Source: Caldifarciminota bacterium UBA2202 | GTDB taxonomy: Bacteria; Hydrothermota; 32-111 | DNA: 9,600 nucleotides | Direction: 5' to 3' | Assembly: GCA_002327905.1 (NCBI GenBank) | Contig: DCUY01000098.1 | Coordinates: forward strand, 1-9,600 | Shown here: in pieces, positions 6,186-9,600 of the stretch | Layout of the letters: each line of letters begins with the position of its first letter | Position numbering within the stretch: position 1 is the first letter of the stretch | Notes under the pieces: generated by a model | Database searches by the model: none | What the model was told of the DNA's origin: nothing | Seen by the model: the letters and a program-made list of their open reading frames with translations, nothing else | Program-made: the position numbers and the translations under genes

Positions 6186-7828
6186 AAGACCTCCTCCTCT
6201 GAAATTATTATTTCATCTTCAATTGGCGGATAATTTTCATTATCAAGCCTCAGCTTATGCGGTCCTATTAAGAGTCTTATTGAGTCGCTTAAAGGAGTAG
6301 TGCCTACCTTCTGATCATCAATATAAACATCAGCCCACGGTCTGACAACTATCTTAAAATATCCGTATGCCTTTTCAAGCTCGATATTGATTCTTAAAAC
6401 CTTGTCCTTCTCGATTTTTATTTTTTCTCTGTAATCTTTTCTGTTTGGATGCTTCAGTAAAAGAGTATATTCTCCTGTCTTCAATTTTATGTTTTCTTCG
6501 CTCGGAGTTCTGTCAACAAGTTGGTTATCGACATAGACATTAGCCCATGGCATTGCATTGACCGAGAGATATCCGAATTCTTCGACAATAACTATTTTTT
6601 CCATATTGAAAAAAACAGAATCATTTACAGTCAGATCAAGAGTTGTGTCTATTCTCTCATAATCAGGAGAGAATGAAGTGAGAGTGAATTTCCCTTTATC
6701 AAGAGATATGACCTGTGGAGTCTGAACTATTATTGAATCATTGATTTTTATCTGAATACCCCTCGGAGACGAGTCTATATACAGATAGGGCTTCTCCTCA
6801 GCATTATTTGGCACATACACGGTGCGCACATCACTCTTCTGCCTTATGGAATTGAAAATCTGAAATGTCACCAGAGAGACAAACATCATTGAGAGAAGAA
6901 TCAATATGGCCAATGGAGTATTCTTCTTCTCTTTTTTGACGAATATTCTGATTTCGGATTTGTCTTCCACAATTGTGGCATCGAACATATACGCGCGGAA
7001 TGTCTCTCTTGTGACATCAATTTCAATCTGAGAGAGCGCAGAGAGAAGTTCTTCTCCGCTTTTTGGCCTTTTGGATACATCTCTGCTGAGCATTGCTTTC
7101 AATATGTCTACAACAATCTGCGGAATCTCATTTGCATTAAAATCAATATTGAGGTCATGAAAATAGAGAATGTTGTTTATTGTTTCAAACTGATTCTTCC
7201 CTTCAAACGGATTCTTTCCCGTAAGTATCTCCGCAAATGTAATTCCCAGAGAAAAAATGTCTGAAGCAACTGTCAATTGCTGTCCTGTCAGCTGTTCCGG
7301 AGGAAAATAGGCCGGTGTTCCCACATAGGTTCCCGGATTTGTCACATTGACGCTCTCTCTTCCGAACGCAAGCCCGAAATCAGTCAATTTGACAACACCT
7401 TCATCAGAAACCATTATATTGTCAGGCTTAAGATCTCTATGAAGTATATGATTTTTATGAACATGCGTCAGTCCGTTTAATACCTCTTTAAGAATATAAA
7501 CAGCAAATTTGACAGGGATTTTGTGTTTTTCTCTTATTATCTGCTTTAATGACTTTCCTTTGATATATTCAAGAACAATGAATTTATCTCCATCCTTTTC
7601 ATAAAAATCGAAAATGCCCACAATATTTTCATGCTGGAGTTTGCCGAGAATTGCAGCCTCGCGCTTAAACCTTTTGACAAAATTTGCATCTTCCGACAAA
7701 TGAGGGTGCAATTTTTTAATAACTACCTCTCTATTGAGAGATATCTGCACTCCCCTGTAAATAGTTGCCATACCGCCTGTGGCAATTGTCTCTAATATTT
7801 GATATTTGGTTTCCTGATTATTATCCAT
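6164..7828 (-). CDS. Transmembrane Ser/Thr protein kinase with three PEGA repeats
   Basis: This is a Hanks-type (PknB-like) kinase of 554 aa. The catalytic domain (about 9-270) is intact: Gly-rich loop TGGMATIY (17-24), ATP-anchoring K38, alpha-C E57, HRDLKPDN (130-137, catalytic D132), DFG (150-152) and GTPAYFPPE (170-178). Thr163, Thr167 and Thr171 are candidate activation-loop sites. One membrane helix follows (about 304-326). Three PEGA-like beta repeats lie at about 347-410, 419-485 and 489-554, the last two clearly tandem (PWANVYVDNQ and PWADVYIDDQ). The kinase should face the cytoplasm and the PEGA part the periplasm, possibly binding cell-wall or envelope ligands (family inference). 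The start ATG 7828 has no Shine-Dalgarno and lies about 2 nt after the predicted transcription start. It heads the gene string ending in ftcD. The final six residues exist only because a TGA is CGA at 6184-6182. Confidence 0.93.
   Translation of the reverse strand: MDNNQETKYQILETIATGGMATIYRGVQISLNREVVIKKLHPHLSEDANFVKRFKREAAILGKLQHENIVGIFDFYEKDGDKFIVLEYIKGKSLKQIIREKHKIPVKFAVYILKEVLNGLTHVHKNHILHRDLKPDNIMVSDEGVVKLTDFGLAFGRESVNVTNPGTYVGTPAYFPPEQLTGQQLTVASDIFSLGITFAEILTGKNPFEGKNQFETINNILYFHDLNIDFNANEIPQIVVDILKAMLSRDVSKRPKSGEELLSALSQIEIDVTRETFRAYMFDATIVEDKSEIRIFVKKEKKNTPLAILILLSMMFVSLVTFQIFNSIRQKSDVRTVYVPNNAEEKPYLYIDSSPRGIQIKINDSIIVQTPQVISLDKGKFTLTSFSPDYERIDTTLDLTVNDSVFFNMEKIVIVEEFGYLSVNAMPWANVYVDNQLVDRTPSEENIKLKTGEYTLLLKHPNRKDYREKIKIEKDKVLRINIELEKAYGYFKIVVRPWADVYIDDQKVGTTPLSDSIRLLIGPHKLRLDNENYPPIEDEIIISEEEVLRKIYSY
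6189..6197 (-). promoter_or_regulatory. Strong Shine-Dalgarno without a standard start codon
   Basis: The - strand GGAGGAGGT lies inside the 3' end of the kinase gene, encoding Glu-Glu-Val there. The next in-frame start for the downstream signal peptide is ACG at 6185-6183. A site this strong argues that translation begins here rather than at GTG 6047, which has no comparable site. Confidence 0.65.
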
Positions 7829-7836
7829 AATTTATT

Positions 7837-7865
7837 ATAATAATATCAATAAACTTTTAAGTCAA
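7837..7865 (-). promoter_or_regulatory. Promoter giving a leaderless kinase mRNA
   Basis: On the - strand TTGACT (7865-7860, 5/6) and TATTAT (7842-7837, 5/6) are spaced by 17 nt within the 42-nt gap between the peptidase and kinase genes. The predicted first base is near 7830, two bases before ATG 7828. The AT-only stretch before the ATG contains no Shine-Dalgarno. A TATAAT also occurs at 7839-7834, but its spacing to TTGACT (20 nt) is poor. Confidence 0.55.
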
Positions 7866-7870
7866 TAGGT

Positions 7871-8326
7871 CTAAAAAATGGAGAGAAAGGCAATAAAGCG
7901 CTTTTTGTAATACTCTTCGTCAAGATTTGTAATAGTTATTCCCAAAGAGGTTGATGCATGAACTATTTTATTCTCCCCTATATAAATTCCCACATGATTC
8001 GGACAGTAAAATATAACAAGGTCACCGGGCAGAGGATGTTCTGTCTTCTTGAATTTTTTCTCAATATCGGACAATTGCCTGCCCACATCAATTCCGTGCT
8101 TTTTCATTACAAAACTGGCAAATCCGGAGCAGTCAAATCCGTTTACAGTCGAACCTCCGTAAAGGTAATTTATGCCGAGATAATGGAGCGCGTCCTTTAC
8201 AATCTCTTCACGCACTAAAGTATAATCAAAGAATTTTGTATTGTACACTTTGGAATCTATAAATCCTGTTATAGGCGTAAGCAGAACAGAGATGAATAAA
8301 AAGATGCTTAAAAAATGCTTTGCCAT
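7871..8326 (-). CDS. Secreted NlpC/P60 family peptidoglycan endopeptidase
   Basis: This small 151-aa cysteine peptidase is predicted to cut peptide stems in peptidoglycan (family knowledge). An N-terminal signal (MAKHF, hydrophobic core, about 1-22) exports it. The NlpC/P60 fold fills most of the rest: YLYGGSTVNGFDCSGF with catalytic C66, PGDLVIF, then NHVGIYIG with H111 and IVHAS with H123 as the other polar active-site residues. It lacks SH3b or LysM targeting domains. I prefer ATG 8326 over an in-frame TTG at 8329 because it forms a TGATG junction with the stop of the upstream propeller gene, indicating coupling; no good Shine-Dalgarno is seen. Its length is typical of a minimal single-domain member. 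The pairing suggests the propeller protein partners or localises the hydrolase (inference). Confidence 0.92.
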   Translation of the reverse strand: MAKHFLSIFLFISVLLTPITGFIDSKVYNTKFFDYTLVREEIVKDALHYLGINYLYGGSTVNGFDCSGFASFVMKKHGIDVGRQLSDIEKKFKKTEHPLPGDLVIFYCPNHVGIYIGENKIVHASTSLGITITNLDEEYYKKRFIAFLSIF

Positions 8327-9399
8327 CAATAATCAAGAGAATAAACGTACATTGTGCCTTCGAAATAATTGGTGAGCCATAATTCCTTATTGTCAGGCGT
8401 TATTGCCGCTCCAATAGGCTTAAGCCCTGTCTTCAATGTCTTTTCAACAGTCATTGTCTCGAGATTCACAACGACAAGTTTGTCCTCTTCATAAACAAGT
8501 ATGAATGCATATTTATTGTCGCTCGTAATTACAAAAGAGCGCGGCTTTGTGCCTATGTCAATTGACTTGACTTTTTTCTCTGTGGCAAGGTCTGTCTTAA
8601 CGAAAATTCTCTCTGAATTGTGAGTCGTATATGCATATTTTCCGTCAGTTGAAATCACTATGTGGCGCGGATTCAATCCGATTGTTATTTCATTCAATTT
8701 TTTGTGATTGTCTGCAATATCAATCTTTGTCATTGTTAAGCCGCCCATATTGACTATGTAAGCGTATTTTGAATCAGGAGAGAAGTCAATTCCCCTCGGG
8801 ATGTGGACAACCGGAATCGTCTTTACGGGTTCGAATTTTTCTCTGTCTATAACTGTTACATTATCAGTGAACCAGTTGGCAACATAAATCCATTTTTCGT
8901 CAGGCGAGACTTTCACTATTTTCGGGGTCTTCCCTGTCTTTGCAGATTTCAGATGAATTATTTTTTCAGTATTGTTTTCGAGGTCTTTTATCTTCACCTT
9001 CTTTGCAGTCTTGTCAGTGCAGTCGGTCTCCATTGTATCGTATGCCACAATCATCTCTCCATTATGCAGAGAGAGATATACGAATCTTCCGCCCTCTGCA
9101 AAATCGCATTCGACAGGCTTCTCCGCATAAGAGTTTATCTCCTCTTTTGTCTCGTAATTGTATCCCTTTGCAGAAGTTTTGAAAAATTCTATTTTCTTAA
9201 TCACTTTCTTGTCTGCAACACTGTATTTCCATAGAGCACAGCTCTCAAGATTATTCACATAAGCGTATTTGCCGTCAGCCGTGATCTCCACTGATTTAGG
9301 GGCATTTCCTGTTAAAAGCTTCTTAATAAGATTTATTTCAATCGCATTAAGATTTATGACCAAAACCAAAAGAAAAATTACTGCAAAAAATCTCTTCAT
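8326..9399 (-). CDS. Exported seven-repeat YVTN-type beta-propeller protein
   Basis: The 357-aa protein starts with a signal peptide (MKRFF, hydrophobic core, NLNA, cleavage about residue 19). Seven repeats of the form P-x-x-[hydrophobic]-x-[ITSD]-D-x-K-[hydrophobic]-Y-V begin near residues 34, 94, 159, 201, 244, 286 and 327 (for example TADGKYAYVNN, SPDEKWIYVANW, SPDSKYAYIVN, TPDNKELWLTN). This predicts a seven-bladed propeller of the YVTN/YncE type, with long insertions after the first two repeats. Such proteins serve mostly as binding scaffolds in the periplasm or at the surface; no catalytic motif is visible, so its role is unassigned. The start ATG 9399 has GAGGA (9408-9404) 4 nt upstream and a promoter at 9454-9427. 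The next gene starts in its stop codon. Confidence 0.88.
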   Translation of the reverse strand: MKRFFAVIFLLVLVINLNAIEINLIKKLLTGNAPKSVEITADGKYAYVNNLESCALWKYSVADKKVIKKIEFFKTSAKGYNYETKEEINSYAEKPVECDFAEGGRFVYLSLHNGEMIVAYDTMETDCTDKTAKKVKIKDLENNTEKIIHLKSAKTGKTPKIVKVSPDEKWIYVANWFTDNVTVIDREKFEPVKTIPVVHIPRGIDFSPDSKYAYIVNMGGLTMTKIDIADNHKKLNEITIGLNPRHIVISTDGKYAYTTHNSERIFVKTDLATEKKVKSIDIGTKPRSFVITSDNKYAFILVYEEDKLVVVNLETMTVEKTLKTGLKPIGAAITPDNKELWLTNYFEGTMYVYSLDY

Positions 9400-9426
9400 T
9401 AAATCCTCATGTTTAAATTTTTGACA

Positions 9427-9454
9427 ATTATATGCCTATCTGTTAAAAAATCAA
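9427..9454 (-). promoter_or_regulatory. Promoter for the beta-propeller/NlpC operon
   Basis: On the - strand TTGATT (9454-9449, 4/6) and a perfect TATAAT (9432-9427) are 16 nt apart. The predicted start near 9420 leaves a 20-nt leader that contains GAGGA before ATG 9399. No operator-like symmetry is obvious. Confidence 0.6.
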
Positions 9455-9486
9455 GTAGAGTGTATCCGTTCCGAGAAGTGTTGACA

Positions 9487-9525
9487 GTGTGTGACTGCCG
9501 AATAGTGTAGCGTCGGCTCACACAC
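9487..9525. repeat. Perfectly paired hairpin in the right-edge repeat
   Basis: GTGTGTGA (9487-9494), a CT bulge and GCCGA (9497-9501) pair with TCGGC (9513-9517) and TCACACAC (9518-9525) around an 11-nt loop. That gives a 13-bp stem with a 2-nt bulge, GC-rich in an AT-rich region. No T-run follows, so it is not a classical terminator. It resembles the stem-loops of REP-type repeats. The right arm belongs to the bipartite repeat shared with the left edge. Confidence 0.6.
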
Positions 9526-9547
9526 GGCACACGGCGTCCTTGTCTCG
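9509..9547 (-). repeat. Bipartite inverted repeat, right copy
   Basis: AGCGTCGGCTCACACAC (9509-9525), a 14-nt spacer, and TTGTCTCG (9540-9547) are the exact reverse complement of the two blocks at 51-89. The spacer sequences differ. The two copies face each other across nearly the whole window. Confidence 0.75.
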
Positions 9548-9570
9548 CCGCACGCGGATGTGAATTTTCA

Positions 9571-9600
9571 GGGACGGTGGTTCCAAAAAGCACCATTTTT
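9571..9600. other. Hairpin followed by a T-run at the right window edge
   Basis: GGTGGTT (9576-9582) and AAGCACC (9588-9594) can pair with one mismatch around a 5-nt loop, followed by ATTTTT. It could be a weak terminator on the + strand. Alternatively the preceding GGGACGGTG may be the border of a small transposable or RAYT-associated element continuing outside the window. The evidence is too short to choose. Confidence 0.3.

Noticed and set aside
6811..6835. TTGGCAC...GTGC as a sigma-54 -24/-12 promoter
   Set aside because: The GG-to-GC spacing is off by about two bases, and the site lies within the kinase coding region.
9421..9449. TTGACA with TAAAAA on the + strand, firing into the right-edge repeat
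   Set aside because: The -10 match is weak and no gene follows. The same bases are used by the better - strand promoter.
9399..9596. Open frame on the - strand running through the right-edge repeat
   Set aside because: It crosses the repeat, the hairpin and the promoter of the propeller gene. Its translation is Arg-rich with no domain, and it ends on the next gene's start region.
1..9600. CRISPR arrays, tRNA or rRNA genes, riboswitches
   Set aside because: No regularly spaced direct repeats, no cloverleaf-like sequences and no conserved riboswitch cores were seen. Intergenic gaps are too short for most of these.

Overview
The window suggests an AT-rich, diderm-like bacterium outside the well-studied groups. 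It encodes a lipoprotein with a near-N-terminal RYDTLNPFG stretch, a signal-peptide protein with TPR-like and PGWGQ motifs, a transmembrane Ser/Thr kinase with PEGA repeats, and a fused formiminotransferase-cyclodeaminase. Together these recall FCB-group or neighbouring candidate phyla. That placement is an inference from protein style, not a phylogenetic result. Two short GC-rich patches at the window edges (about 1-150 and 9469-9575) stand out from the AT-rich body.

Layout. Left edge: a GC-rich repeat patch, then a copy-like instance of a dispersed ATTGC...GCAAT palindrome (187-218), then a good promoter (232-260) for the only + strand gene (280-1353). That gene encodes a polytopic membrane protein whose C-terminus carries what looks like a complete type IV prepilin N-terminal helix. 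Everything else is on the - strand and reads right to left. A promoter at about 9427-9454 drives a seven-repeat YVTN-type beta-propeller protein (9399-8326) and a secreted NlpC/P60 peptidase (8326-7871), joined by a TGATG stop/start. A second promoter in the 42-nt gap after it (7865-7837) appears to give a leaderless transcript for a PEGA-domain Ser/Thr kinase (7828-6164). Four tightly packed genes follow: an exported TPR/PGWGQ membrane protein (about 6185-5490), a lipoprotein (5496-4543), a GAF-AAA+-Fis sigma-54 activator (4531-3029) and bifunctional FtcD (3019-1343). FtcD converges on the + strand gene with an 11-bp overlap.

How the genes may work together. The kinase has a cytoplasmic catalytic domain and an extracytoplasmic PEGA region. 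It is co-transcribed with two envelope proteins and an enhancer-binding protein that lacks a receiver domain. This looks like an envelope-sensing phosphorylation and transcription module, with a histidine/folate one-carbon enzyme at the end of the transcript. The functional link is inference. The most unusual observations are the C-terminal prepilin module (with a T9 tract at its boundary), the missing canonical start codon of the TPR/PGWGQ gene (one base away from a classic ATGA overlap with the kinase), the leaderless kinase promoter, and a bipartite inverted repeat present once at each edge.
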